The notes under the pieces were generated by a model. It did no database searches. It was given only the letters and a program-made list of their open reading frames with translations, and was not told where the DNA came from. From NCBI GenBank assembly GCA_964457685.1, contig CAYWFS010000008.1:1-52566 (forward strand): 52,566 nt of DNA, written 5' to 3'. Source of the DNA: UMGS1696 sp964457685 (GTDB taxonomy: Bacteria > Bacillota > Clostridia > Oscillospirales > CAG-272). The position numbers and the translations under genes are program-made. Shown one piece after another: positions 1 to 8,739 of the stretch. Numbering within the stretch: position 1 is the first letter of the stretch; each line of letters starts with the position of its first letter.

Positions 1-55
1 TGCCTAAGATACTTAGCCGGAGACGGCTCGGGAAAATCGGTATTCGCCAACATAG

Positions 56-84
56 AGAGTTCAGTTTTTACTGGACTCTTTTTT
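56..84 (+). terminator. Rho-independent terminator of an upstream unit
   Basis: A 10-bp stem (AGAGTTCAGT at 56-65 pairing with ACTGGACTCT at 70-79, one G-U pair) closes a TTTT loop and is followed by a run of T. It ends a transcript that enters from the left. Bases 1-55 hold no gene or RNA that I can recognise. Bases 85-250 show no clear gene either. Confidence 0.8.
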
Positions 85-272
85 GTTTTTGTTGCGGCTT
101 TACGTGGGGACGGATGTGTCTTGCTATCCTGACAGAAAATTGCGGCGAGTCGCTTCACGGGAGTTGATTTTATGGATTAATATTATATTTACAAAAAATC
201 CATTGTAATAATAACACCTTTGCGGTAACATTATATGATGTTGTTATATCGTCTTTTTCAGCGTGAGGTGCT

Positions 273-1166
273 ATGTTTGGCTATGTAAACCCCCATGTCC
301 CCGAGTTAAAGGTGGCGGAATATGAAAAATATCGTGCCGCTTATTGCGGACTTTGCGTCTGTATCGGAAAAGCCACCGGTCAGCTGTCAAGACTTACATT
401 GTCTTACGACCTTGTATTTCTCGCAGCTGTAAGAATGGTACTTGAAAATATCACTCCCGAGTTTAAACCCATGCGTTGTCTCGCTCACCCGATGAATAAA
501 CGTGCAGTCATGCTTGAAAATTCCGCACTTATGTATGCCGCTAACGTCTCGGCTGTGCTTGCGGAGGAGAAAAACCGTGACAATCACGAGGATGAGCATG
601 GTATGGACAAGCTTAAATCCGTAACGCTTCAGCCTATTCTCGGATCGTTTGCGAAAAATGCGGAAAACACCTTGCCGAACGATTTCAGAACGGTTATAAG
701 AGAGAAAATTTCAAGACTAAGTGAGCTTGAAAAACAAAATTCTTCTTCCGCTGACGAAACTGCTCGTGTTTTCGGTGAAACTCTCGGATATGTTTTTGCT
801 CTCGGACTTGACGGTGAACGTGCGGAGCTTGCAAGGGGAATAGGGTACCACACAGGACATTTTATTTACATATGCGATGCAGCCGACGACCTGATTGATG
901 ATATAAAAAAGAAAAGATATAACCCCTTGGCAACCGGTTGGGGGGATTTCGCAATTGACAACGGAAAAATGTCGGATATGGTAAGAGAATCAATCCTCAC
1001 CTCGGCACCTCTTGAGCTTGAACAGCTTGGGAAGCTTGTCGAAAGGCTTGACCCAACCCACATAATGACACCTGTAATTAAAAATACGGTCTATCTCGGA
1101 ATGGTGAAATCTCTCGAGCGTGCCGTAAACGATGAAAAACAGAAAACGGAGAAATTTATTAAATGA
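273..1166 (+). CDS. DUF5685-type conserved protein
   Basis: This 297-residue protein matches the pattern I associate with the DUF5685 family of Firmicutes: an MFGYV start, an early CGLC motif near residues 25-30, and a conserved aspartate-rich stretch near residues 200-218 (YICDAADDLIDD) followed by a YNP motif. No signal peptide or membrane segment is evident, so it is probably cytosolic, largely helical and perhaps metal-binding through Cys and Asp residues. The aspartate-rich stretch recalls the metal-binding motif of isoprenoid synthases, but the overall family is uncharacterised and I assign no reaction. A GTGAGGTG ribosome binding site lies just upstream of the ATG. The stop overlaps the start of the J-domain gene (ATGA), indicating translational coupling. 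Confidence 0.8.
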   Translation: MFGYVNPHVPELKVAEYEKYRAAYCGLCVCIGKATGQLSRLTLSYDLVFLAAVRMVLENITPEFKPMRCLAHPMNKRAVMLENSALMYAANVSAVLAEEKNRDNHEDEHGMDKLKSVTLQPILGSFAKNAENTLPNDFRTVIREKISRLSELEKQNSSSADETARVFGETLGYVFALGLDGERAELARGIGYHTGHFIYICDAADDLIDDIKKKRYNPLATGWGDFAIDNGKMSDMVRESILTSAPLELEQLGKLVERLDPTHIMTPVIKNTVYLGMVKSLERAVNDEKQKTEKFIK

Positions 1167-1810
1167 GAGATCCATACGATGTGCTTGGCGTTTCGAGAAG
1201 TGCATCCGATGACGAAATAAAAAAAGCCTATCGTTCGCTTGCAAGAAAATATCATCCCGATAATTTTGCAGGCTCCTCTTCCGCTGAGATTGCGGGTGCC
1301 GAGGAGAAAATGAAGGAGATAAACGAAGCCTACGACTATATCCAAAAAGAGCGTTCGGGAAAGATTCCGCATGGCTCATACGGTAACTACGGCGGATATA
1401 GCGGCAGAAGCAATACCTACAACACCTACAGCTCATCGGGAACAACATCGTTCTATCGTGTCAGACAGCTTATAAACGAAGGAAAATTCTCCGATGCCGA
1501 GCTGATAATAGACTCTACTCCCGCCGGTGACAGAGGTGCTGAGTGGAACTTCCTCAAGGGTTACCTGCTTGCACAAAGAGGCTTCTATTACGATGCTGTA
1601 AGATATATTGAAATAGCCTGCTACCTCGACCCTCAGAATCCCGAATACAGGGAAGCTAAAAACCGTATGCGTTCACGTTCGAGCAATTTCGGAGGTGCGT
1701 ACAGACAGACAAACAGCTCAGACTGCGATGTGTGCGGAGTTTGCTCCACGCTTATCTGCTGTGACACCTGCTGTGAATGCTTCGGCGGGGATCTTATCTT
1801 CTGTTGTTGA
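1163..1810 (+). CDS. J-domain (DnaJ-like) protein with TPR-like middle and Cys-rich tail
   Basis: Residues 1-65 form a J domain that begins DPYDVLGV and carries the HPD tripeptide (KYHPDN near residue 32), so it should stimulate the ATPase of an Hsp70 (DnaK). A Gly/Tyr/Ser-rich linker (about 70-95) leads to a helical TPR-like segment (about 95-165, with FLKGYLLAQRGFYYDA and a PQNPEY turn). The last 30 residues are packed with cysteines (about ten, many as CxxC or CC pairs). That tail is not the zinc-finger of classical DnaJ, which has four CxxCxGxG repeats in mid-protein. It may bind metal or be lipid-modified; this is inference. It overlaps the DUF5685 gene by four bases and is followed immediately by a membrane-protein gene, so the three probably form one unit. 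Confidence 0.85.
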   Translation: MRDPYDVLGVSRSASDDEIKKAYRSLARKYHPDNFAGSSSAEIAGAEEKMKEINEAYDYIQKERSGKIPHGSYGNYGGYSGRSNTYNTYSSSGTTSFYRVRQLINEGKFSDAELIIDSTPAGDRGAEWNFLKGYLLAQRGFYYDAVRYIEIACYLDPQNPEYREAKNRMRSRSSNFGGAYRQTNSSDCDVCGVCSTLICCDTCCECFGGDLIFCC

Positions 1811-1820
1811 GGAAATGACA

Positions 1821-2342
1821 ATGAGAACAAAAAGTAAAACAAAAAAAATAACTCTCTGCGGAGTTTTTGCGGCTCTGTGTATGGTATTCCTCTATATAGG
1901 CGGATTTACCGTTGCCGACCTTTCGATTTTGATTGTATGTGCAATAATGACGATGATTGTACTCGTTGAGACTGGGGAGAAATATGCGTGGATGTATGTC
2001 GGCGTGACAGGAGTGCTTACGCTAATCCTTCTTCCGTCAAAGCTCTATGCACTGGAATATATCTGTCTTGCGGCGGTTTATCCCATACTGAAAATGCACT
2101 TTGAGAGAATGCGTTCCCTCTTTGCATGGCTTGTGAAAATATCCTGCCTTGACTGTATGCTTATTGCTCTTGTAGTCCTCGGACAGTATGTTTTTATGGC
2201 AGGAGACGAGTTTTTTTCACTCTCCGTTATAACCATCGTACTCGGAACTGTGTTCTTTGTGCTTTATGACTTTTGCCTAAGTGCGTGCATCACATTGTAC
2301 ATCGTGAAACTACACAAAAGAATAGCAAGTAATAAGCGGTGA
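1821..2342 (+). CDS. Small polytopic membrane protein, ECF S-component-like
   Basis: A 173-residue hydrophobic protein with about six predicted membrane spans (roughly 9-30, 32-53, 57-75, 80-98, 105-132, 136-168) and a short Lys-rich N-terminus. The general shape resembles substrate-binding S components of energy-coupling-factor transporters or DUF2232-like proteins, but I see no diagnostic motif and assign no substrate. I chose the ATG at 1821 because the GAGGA at 1809-1813 sits seven bases upstream; an ATG at 1815 lies too close. An open frame extends back to 1695 but that part only overlaps the J-domain gene in another frame. Third gene of the DUF5685-DnaJ unit. Confidence 0.7.
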   Translation: MRTKSKTKKITLCGVFAALCMVFLYIGGFTVADLSILIVCAIMTMIVLVETGEKYAWMYVGVTGVLTLILLPSKLYALEYICLAAVYPILKMHFERMRSLFAWLVKISCLDCMLIALVVLGQYVFMAGDEFFSLSVITIVLGTVFFVLYDFCLSACITLYIVKLHKRIASNKR

Positions 2343-2375
2343 CTGTACTGTATTCATAAAAATGGCTTCGTTTCG

Positions 2376-2405
2376 TTGACAACGGAGCTTTTTTTATAGT
2401 ATAAT
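2376..2405 (+). promoter_or_regulatory. Sigma-A-type promoter for the yicC operon
   Basis: TTGACA at 2376-2381 and TATAAT at 2400-2405 with an 18-base spacer. It lies in the gap between the membrane-protein gene and yicC and is the only strong promoter before the 14-kb housekeeping run, so it is the likely start of that operon. Confidence 0.85.
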
Positions 2406-2488
2406 ATAAAGTAGATAAATTTTTGATTTTACAGTTTTTTCGCATATCTGAAATACGGTGCGGAAAACGATATATATCGGAGACGAAA

Positions 2489-3382
2489 ATGCAAAAAAGT
2501 ATGACCGCATTCGGACGAGCAAGAAGAATGTCTTCAAACGGCTCGCTCGATATTACAGCGGAGATAAAAAGCGTAAACTCAAGATACCTCGACTGTTCGG
2601 TAAAAGTTTCGAGAGCGTATTCCTGCCTTGAAGAAAAAATCAAGTCGTTTATTACAAGCTCCGGAGTTACAAGAGGAAAGGTAGAGGTGTACATAGGGGT
2701 CGATATCCTCGAAAAGCACGGCGAGACCATTGTTCTTGACAAATCTGCCGCAGAGTCTTATATCAAGGCACTGTATGAGCTTCGTGACGAGTTCGGACTT
2801 TGCGATGATATAACCACGATGAAAGTGGCTGAGAACCGTGAAATCTTTACTACAAGACGTGCGGATGAGGATATGGATTCCGACTGGGAGGAGATAAAAG
2901 CGGTGATTGCAGAAGCTCTCGAAGGCTTTGTGGCAATGCGTGTGTCCGAGGGCGAGAATCTTTGCAAGGATGTCCTCAAAAAAGCGGAAAACCTCAAAGC
3001 GTCTGCCGACAGAATAAAGGCTATATCGGAATATGATATAAAGAGTTATCCGGCAAAGCTTGAAGCGAGAATTAAGCAGCTTCTCAAGGATTTCGATGTG
3101 GAAACTACCGAGCAGCGTATCCTTACAGAGGCCGCTATATTTGCGGATAAGGCTGCAATCGACGAAGAGCTTGTAAGACTCGATTCACATTTCAAGGCAT
3201 TCAGAAATATAATCATGTCAAACGAGGCAAACGGTCGTAAGCTTGACTTCCTTGTTCAGGAGATAAACCGTGAGATAAATACGATAGGCTCAAAGGCGGG
3301 TAACTCCGAAATTGCTCACCTTGTCGTTGAAATGAAGACAGAGCTTGAAAAAATAAGAGAACAGATTCAGAATATAGAATAA
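2489..3382 (+). CDS. yicC: YicC/YloC family endoribonuclease
   Basis: The protein starts with the family signature MQKSMTAFGRA, continues with KSVNSRYLD near residue 30, and ends in the conserved C-terminal segment (KLDFLVQEINREINTIGSKAG, then a helical E/K-rich end), giving 297 residues, normal for YicC/YloC. E. coli YicC and B. subtilis YloC are endoribonucleases linked to small-RNA turnover. I chose the ATG at 2489 because the motif begins there and a CGGAGA site precedes it; the open frame back to 2423 lacks one. It is the first gene of the operon and is followed by remA and gmk, the same order as in B. subtilis. Confidence 0.93.
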   Translation: MQKSMTAFGRARRMSSNGSLDITAEIKSVNSRYLDCSVKVSRAYSCLEEKIKSFITSSGVTRGKVEVYIGVDILEKHGETIVLDKSAAESYIKALYELRDEFGLCDDITTMKVAENREIFTTRRADEDMDSDWEEIKAVIAEALEGFVAMRVSEGENLCKDVLKKAENLKASADRIKAISEYDIKSYPAKLEARIKQLLKDFDVETTEQRILTEAAIFADKAAIDEELVRLDSHFKAFRNIIMSNEANGRKLDFLVQEINREINTIGSKAGNSEIAHLVVEMKTELEKIREQIQNIE

Positions 3383-3394
3383 CGGAGGTGCGTA

Positions 3395-3658
3395 TTGAAA
3401 TTCGTAAACGTAGGATTTAATAATATCATAAACGCAGACCGTGCCGTTGCGGTTATATCGTCCGATTCCGCTCCCGCCAAAAGAATGATACAGGAAGCAA
3501 AGGACAGCGGACGTGCAATCGACTGCACCTGCGGAAGAAAAACACGTTGCATAATTATAATGGATTCCGACCACATAATACTTTGTGCTATCCAAAACGA
3601 AACAATGCTTCAGCGTCTCGGAGGAAATGCCGAAGAGGAGGAGGAAAATGATGACTAA
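3395..3658 (+). CDS. remA: RemA/DUF370 regulator of matrix genes
   Basis: An 87-residue protein of the RemA (DUF370) family: the start MKFVNVGFNN, the central RAVAVISSDSAPAKRMIQEA and the RTRCIIIMDSDHIILCAIQ-like segment are characteristic. In B. subtilis RemA is a DNA-binding activator of biofilm matrix and osmoprotection genes and forms ring-like oligomers. The start codon is TTG at 3395, preceded by GGAGG at 3383-3387. The acidic tail (EEEEEN) is encoded by the same purine-rich bases that form the ribosome binding site of gmk, whose start overlaps the remA stop. This yicC-remA-gmk order is conserved across Firmicutes, supporting the assignment. Confidence 0.9.
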   Translation: MKFVNVGFNNIINADRAVAVISSDSAPAKRMIQEAKDSGRAIDCTCGRKTRCIIIMDSDHIILCAIQNETMLQRLGGNAEEEEENDD

Positions 3659-4262
3659 GGGAATTGTAATCGTAATATCGGGTCCTTCGGGCAGCGGAAA
3701 GGGTACCGTAGTTGATGTTCTCAGAGAGATATATCCGACAGCGGGAGTTTCCGTTTCCGCAACCACCAGAGGAAAGCGTCCGGGAGAGGTTGACGGAGTA
3801 CATTACCACTACAAGAGCCGTGAAGAATTTGAGGAGCTTATCAAAAACGGTGAGGTTCTCGAATATACCGAATATAACGGAAACTACTACGGAACGCTCA
3901 AATCCGAAGCCGACAGAATAGTAAACTCCGGCAAGGACCTTATACTCGAGATCGAGGTTGACGGTGCCGGTCAGATAAAAAAGCTTCTCGGAGACGAATG
4001 CACGGCTGTAATGCTTGTAGCCCCCGATGGAGCAGAGCTTGAAAGAAGACTTCGTGACAGAGGAACCGAAAGTGAAGAAGCGATACTCGGCAGACTTGCA
4101 AGAGCAAGAGACGAGATAAAGCTTGCTCCCATGTATGACTATATCGTAGTCAACGAAAACGGCAAAATAAAAGAATGTGCCGAAAATATTATGGCAATAA
4201 TCAAAGCGGAGCATCAGAAGTACTCACGCAGAGAAGATTTTATAAACGGATATTTTGAATAA
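3648..4262 (+). CDS. gmk: Guanylate kinase
   Basis: Phosphorylates GMP to GDP with ATP, in the cytosol. The P-loop GPSGSGKGT lies about residue 11-19, followed by the GMP-binding features TTRGKRPGE and YHYKSREEF, and the lid segment RLRDRGTES. The length of about 204 residues is typical. Two adjacent ATG codons (3648 and 3651) are possible starts behind the GAGGAGGAGG track; 3651 has slightly better spacing. The gene overlaps the end of remA. An open frame extends back to 3585 but is only a shadow of remA. Confidence 0.95.
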   Translation: MMTKGIVIVISGPSGSGKGTVVDVLREIYPTAGVSVSATTRGKRPGEVDGVHYHYKSREEFEELIKNGEVLEYTEYNGNYYGTLKSEADRIVNSGKDLILEIEVDGAGQIKKLLGDECTAVMLVAPDGAELERRLRDRGTESEEAILGRLARARDEIKLAPMYDYIVVNENGKIKECAENIMAIIKAEHQKYSRREDFINGYFE

Positions 4263-4289
4263 TTAAAGCAAATAAGAAAGGGAAAAATA

Positions 4290-4667
4290 ATGATATATCC
4301 TTCAGTTACAGAACTTTTAAAGAATAACGAAATCAACCGCTATGAGCTTGTTACCGCTACCTCTAAATGTGCGAGAATCATTACAGATGAGTACGTTAAG
4401 CAGAGAGAATATGCGGAAAAGGTAGCTCTCAACAAGGACTCCGAGAAAAAGAGCAATATCGCAAGCATGATAAGACGTGAATACCGTGACGATAAGGCGG
4501 TAAAGACTGCAATAAACGGTCTCTATAAGGGTGAATTTAAGATACTTGAACCCGATGGAAGAGTTATCATGCTCGGCGGTCATAAGCCCGATGAAACACC
4601 CGAAGAGGCAGAAGAAGTAAACGAGGCTGAAAACGAACAGGAGCAGAACGAAGACCTCTTAATGTAA
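4290..4667 (+). CDS. rpoZ: RNA polymerase omega subunit
   Basis: The first 85 residues carry the omega hallmarks: RYELVTATSKCARII near residue 17 and KAVKTAINGLYKGEFKI near residue 70, which contact the beta-prime C-terminus during polymerase assembly. The protein is 125 residues, longer than usual because of an acidic Glu/Asn/Gln-rich tail after residue 98 that is likely disordered. It sits between gmk and priA, as in many Firmicutes, although the coaBC gene that commonly separates rpoZ and priA is absent here. An AAAGGGAAA ribosome binding region precedes the ATG. Confidence 0.92.
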   Translation: MIYPSVTELLKNNEINRYELVTATSKCARIITDEYVKQREYAEKVALNKDSEKKSNIASMIRREYRDDKAVKTAINGLYKGEFKILEPDGRVIMLGGHKPDETPEEAEEVNEAENEQEQNEDLLM

Positions 4668-4679
4668 GGCAGGAGAGCT

Positions 4680-7259
4680 ATGGCAGGGGAAGCTAAGGTA
4701 TATATTCTCGATGTTCCGTATCATGCGGATATTGCCTACTCCTACTACATACCCGACGAGATAGCTTCTCAGGTATGTCCGGGAGCGGTAGTCGAGGTTC
4801 CGTTCGGCAGAGGAAACAGACGCATGAGCGGTATTGTCGATGAGGTGAATTCGGGCGATGTTCCGATGAGTACAAAGCCTATCACCTCCGTAATAAGTCC
4901 GTATCCGCTTCTTGACGAGGAGCAGATAGGTCTTTGCCGATTCGTTAAGGAATATACCCTATGCACATTCAGCGAAGCACTGAAGACCATAGTACCGTCG
5001 GCGGCAATGTCAAGGGTTATCACATATTACCGTGTGGTTCCCGAAAAGCTAGGTGAAACCTATCCATCCTCGATGACAGAGAGAGCCAAGCGTGTACTCG
5101 ATATAGCAAGGGGAAAAGCAAGATTTTCAAACCAGACCTTGCAGTCGGAGCTTGATTTCGATGTGTCGGGAACGGTATATCAGCTTGAAAGACAGGGATA
5201 TATAGAAAAGGTTACCGAAATAAAGGGACAGTCTGCCGTAAAAAAGAGACTTGTGTATTCTCTTTCCGAAAACGTGTATAAAGAGGATATAGAGCTTGCT
5301 CTTAAACGGCTCAGAGGTGTAAATCAGCGAAGGATACTTGAATATATCGCCGAAAACGAGCCTACTACACAAAGCGAGGTGTCACGAGAGCTTGATATTA
5401 AACCGTCTGCGGTAAAAACAGCGGCAGAGTCACTTGAGAATAACGGATATATATCAATAGTCGAGGAGGACGAGTTCCGTAATCACTATGCTTTCGATGA
5501 GAATACGCTTGAAAACGTGAAATCGGAAAAGCCCGTACTCAGCGAGGAACAGAAGCTTGCATCGGAAAAAATAATCGGTATCTGCGATGAAAAAAAGCCT
5601 GCCGCAATACTTCTGCACGGTGTAACGGGTTCGGGAAAGACCGCCGTTATAATGGAGGCTATAGACCATGTGCTTGATTGCGGACGTGGCGTTATAATGC
5701 TTGTTCCCGAAATAGCACTGACTCCGCAAACTGTCGGTATATTTCTCGGACGATACGGCAGTAATATAGCGGTCATACATTCCGGACTTTCTGCCGGAGA
5801 ACGCTTTGACGCTTGGAGACGTATAAAGGACGGACTTGCAAAGGTGGTCATAGGCACACGTTCTGCCGTATTTGCACCTCTTTCCGATATAGGACTTATC
5901 GTTATCGACGAGGAGCATGAGTACACCTACAAATCCGATACCAATCCCAAATACAAGGCTCATGATATAGCAAGAAAACGCTGTGCCGACCATAATGCCG
6001 TTATGCTTCTTGCTTCGGCTACACCGTCTGTCTCAAGCTATTATAAAGCCGAAACGGGAGTATACACCCTTGTCGAGCTTAAAGAACGCTACGGTAAAAT
6101 GCCGCTTCCCACAGTCGATATAGTAGACATGAGAAGTGAAGCGGCGGCAGGAAATATCTCCCCCGTAAGTGCCGTACTTGAAAAAAGACTCAGAGAGGAC
6201 AAGCAAAACGGAAATCAGTCAATACTTTTTCTCAATCGCAGAGGATATAATAATTATGTCTCATGCAGAAGCTGCGGAAAAAGTCTGAAATGCCCGAACT
6301 GCTCACTTACTCTCACCTATCATACCAAAAGAAACTGTAAGCTGTCCGAGGTGCCGGGCGAGGAATACGAAAAAAGCCGTCGTGACGGAGGTTATCTCGT
6401 CTGTCATATATGCGGCTACCGTTCCTCCGTTCCCGAAAAATGCCCCGAATGTGGAATGGATCACTTCCTTTTCATGGGTTGCGGAACTCAAAAAGCAGAG
6501 GACGATATAGTTTCCATGTTCCCCGACCTCAGACTCCTCCGCATGGATCACGATACCACACAGGCAAAGTTTTCGCATGAGGAAATACTCGATAAATTCA
6601 GAAACGGTCAGGCAGATGTTCTTCTCGGAACACAAATGGTGACAAAGGGACATGATTTTCCCCGTGTTGCAACCGTGGGAGTTTTAAATGCGGATAACGC
6701 TCTTGCACTCGATGATTATAGGGCGGGAGAAAGAACCTTTGCTATGCTTACTCAGGTTATAGGTCGTGCAGGACGCGGAGATACACCCGGAAAAGCCGTA
6801 ATACAGACCTTTAACCCCGAGAACGATGTCATACTCAAAGCGGCAAAGCAGGACTATGCAAGCTTCTATAAAAGCGAGATTCGTCTCAGACGGGCATTGT
6901 GCTTTCCGCCGTTCTGTGATATAGCGGTAATAACGCTGTCCTCAGTAGACGAGGGATACCTTGCACTGATGACCAATCTTATGTCGGAAAGAATAAGGGA
7001 GCATATACGTGATGACTACAGCGATATTCCCATGATGCTGTTCGGACCGTTTGAAGCACCCCTTTACCGTGTCCAGAACACCTACAGAATGAGATTTGTC
7101 ATAAAATGCAAGCTTAATAAGAGAATGCGTGAGTTCATTTCAGACCTTGTATGTGAGTTCTCACGACTGTCTCAAAGCGGACATACAAAGAAGATTCCGT
7201 CCGTAAAAACCAACGCAAGACTTACCGTTACCTCGGATCTTAACCCGAGTACGGTTTAA
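4680..7259 (+). CDS. priA: Primosomal protein N' (replication restart helicase PriA)
   Basis: A 859-residue superfamily-2 helicase that reloads the replisome at stalled forks. The N-terminal DNA-binding domain spans about 1-200 and a winged-helix-like part about 210-270. Walker A GVTGSGKT lies near residue 314 and the DEEH Walker B near residue 410. The zinc-binding insertion (about 526-600) shows the paired CxxC clusters (CRSCG, CPNC, CHICG, CPECG), and the second helicase half carries GTQMVTKGHDFP and QVIGRAGRG. AGGAGAG sits at 4671-4677 before the ATG. Length is at the upper end of the family. It is followed by def and fmt, the standard order. Confidence 0.96.
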   Translation: MAGEAKVYILDVPYHADIAYSYYIPDEIASQVCPGAVVEVPFGRGNRRMSGIVDEVNSGDVPMSTKPITSVISPYPLLDEEQIGLCRFVKEYTLCTFSEALKTIVPSAAMSRVITYYRVVPEKLGETYPSSMTERAKRVLDIARGKARFSNQTLQSELDFDVSGTVYQLERQGYIEKVTEIKGQSAVKKRLVYSLSENVYKEDIELALKRLRGVNQRRILEYIAENEPTTQSEVSRELDIKPSAVKTAAESLENNGYISIVEEDEFRNHYAFDENTLENVKSEKPVLSEEQKLASEKIIGICDEKKPAAILLHGVTGSGKTAVIMEAIDHVLDCGRGVIMLVPEIALTPQTVGIFLGRYGSNIAVIHSGLSAGERFDAWRRIKDGLAKVVIGTRSAVFAPLSDIGLIVIDEEHEYTYKSDTNPKYKAHDIARKRCADHNAVMLLASATPSVSSYYKAETGVYTLVELKERYGKMPLPTVDIVDMRSEAAAGNISPVSAVLEKRLREDKQNGNQSILFLNRRGYNNYVSCRSCGKSLKCPNCSLTLTYHTKRNCKLSEVPGEEYEKSRRDGGYLVCHICGYRSSVPEKCPECGMDHFLFMGCGTQKAEDDIVSMFPDLRLLRMDHDTTQAKFSHEEILDKFRNGQADVLLGTQMVTKGHDFPRVATVGVLNADNALALDDYRAGERTFAMLTQVIGRAGRGDTPGKAVIQTFNPENDVILKAAKQDYASFYKSEIRLRRALCFPPFCDIAVITLSSVDEGYLALMTNLMSERIREHIRDDYSDIPMMLFGPFEAPLYRVQNTYRMRFVIKCKLNKRMREFISDLVCEFSRLSQSGHTKKIPSVKTNARLTVTSDLNPSTV

Positions 7260-7283
7260 TATAATATAAACAGAGGTAGAATA

Positions 7284-7766
7284 ATGGCAATACTTAATAT
7301 AGTAAAAGAAGGGGACGAAACGCTTCGTAAGGTGTGCCGTCCCGTTACGGAAATAACCCCCAGAATACTCAGACTTCTCGATGATATGCACGACACCCTT
7401 GAGGATGCAGACGGTGTGGGACTTGCGGCTCCGCAGGTTGGTATACTCCGCAGAATCTGTCTTGTAGATACAGGGGATGAGGTAGTTGAGCTTATCAACC
7501 CCAAAATAATCTACGAAAACGGCGAACAGGAGGAAGTCGAAGGCTGTCTTTCCGTTCCCGATGTTTGGGGATACACTCACCGCCCCGCAAAGGTAATAGT
7601 AAAGGCTCTCAACCGTAAGGGAGAAGAATTTACCGTAGAGGGAGAGGGTGTTGTTGCACGTTGCTTCTGCCATGAGATAGAGCATCTCGACGGCAAGCTC
7701 TTTATCGATAACGCAGTACATATTTTCACTCCCGATGAAGTTGACGATATGATGAGAAGAAGATAA
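7284..7766 (+). CDS. def: Peptide deformylase
   Basis: Removes the formyl group from the N-terminal methionine of new proteins, a metal-dependent cytosolic reaction. All three motifs are present: GVGLAAPQVG near residue 46, EGCLSVP near 91 (metal-binding Cys), and HEIEHLDG near 133 (two metal-binding His and catalytic Glu). The 160-residue length is typical of type 1. It is paired with fmt, which adds the formyl group that this enzyme removes. Confidence 0.97.
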   Translation: MAILNIVKEGDETLRKVCRPVTEITPRILRLLDDMHDTLEDADGVGLAAPQVGILRRICLVDTGDEVVELINPKIIYENGEQEEVEGCLSVPDVWGYTHRPAKVIVKALNRKGEEFTVEGEGVVARCFCHEIEHLDGKLFIDNAVHIFTPDEVDDMMRRR

Positions 7767-7781
7767 TTTCGGAGGACTGCT

Positions 7782-8729
7782 TTGCGAATATTATTTATGG
7801 GAACTCCCGAGCTTGCGGAAAAATGCCTTGAGGCTGTATACGCGAAGGACGGAGTTACAGTTGTCGGTGTGCTTACTCAGCCCGATAAACCGAAAGGACG
7901 TGGAATGAAGCTGATTCCGCCCCCGGTAAAGGAGTTTGCACTTGCACATGATATTCCGGTATATCAGCCGGAAACTCTTAAAAACGGTGCATTCGAGGAT
8001 GAGCTGAAAAAGCTTGACCCCGAGATGATAATCGTTGCGGCTTACGGAAAGATACTCCCGAAATATATCCTCGATTACCCGAAATACGGCTGTGTAAACG
8101 CTCACGGTTCCATACTTCCGAAATACAGAGGTGCGGCTCCGATTCAGCGTGCCATAATAGACGGCGAAACCGTGACGGGAATCACCGCAATGTACATGGC
8201 AGAGGGACTCGATACGGGAGATATAATCAAAATATATCCGTGCAATATCGAGCCTGAAGATAATTTCGGCACACTTCACGATAAGCTTGCAGCTCTTGCG
8301 GGTGAGGCTATGTGCGATGTTATAGACATGAGCGAAAGCGGAAATATAACACGCACACCTCAAGATGATTCGCTTGCAAATTATGCCGCAAAGATAGAAA
8401 AAGAGGACACTATACTTGATTTTTCAAAAAATGCCTCAGCTATCGTTTCCCTTGTGAGAGGTCTTTCTCCGTCACCTCTTGCAGTTACAAGAACCCCCGA
8501 CGGAAAGCTTCTCAAGCTCACCTCCGCACGAATTTCCGAGCAGACAAAAACAGAAACCTGCGGCGAAGTCGTTTCTCTTTCCGATAAGGGAGACGGAGAG
8601 ATAGTTATCTCCTGCGGTGACGGATGTATTTCCGTTACAGGTGTAGTTCCGGAAGGTAAAAAGCCGATGAGAAGTGCAGACTATATCAGAGGAAGACGTA
8701 TTTCAGTCGGAGATATTTTAAAATACTAA
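7782..8729 (+). CDS. fmt: Methionyl-tRNA formyltransferase
   Basis: Transfers a formyl group from 10-formyltetrahydrofolate to methionyl-tRNA for initiation. The start MRILFMGTPE, the QPDKPKGRG segment, the HGSILPKYRGAAPI active-site stretch near residue 108 (catalytic Asn-His region NAHGS), and GLDTGDI near 143 are family hallmarks; the C-terminal OB-like domain follows about residue 205. The start codon is TTG at 7782 with GGAGG at 7771-7775. The length, 315 residues, is normal. Located directly after def. Confidence 0.96.
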   Translation: MRILFMGTPELAEKCLEAVYAKDGVTVVGVLTQPDKPKGRGMKLIPPPVKEFALAHDIPVYQPETLKNGAFEDELKKLDPEMIIVAAYGKILPKYILDYPKYGCVNAHGSILPKYRGAAPIQRAIIDGETVTGITAMYMAEGLDTGDIIKIYPCNIEPEDNFGTLHDKLAALAGEAMCDVIDMSESGNITRTPQDDSLANYAAKIEKEDTILDFSKNASAIVSLVRGLSPSPLAVTRTPDGKLLKLTSARISEQTKTETCGEVVSLSDKGDGEIVISCGDGCISVTGVVPEGKKPMRSADYIRGRRISVGDILKY

Positions 8730-8739
8730 GAGGTAAGTT

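Noticed and set aside
1..55. Short open frame at the left edge
   Set aside because: Too short to identify, and it runs into the terminator stem; it could equally be the end of an RNA gene.
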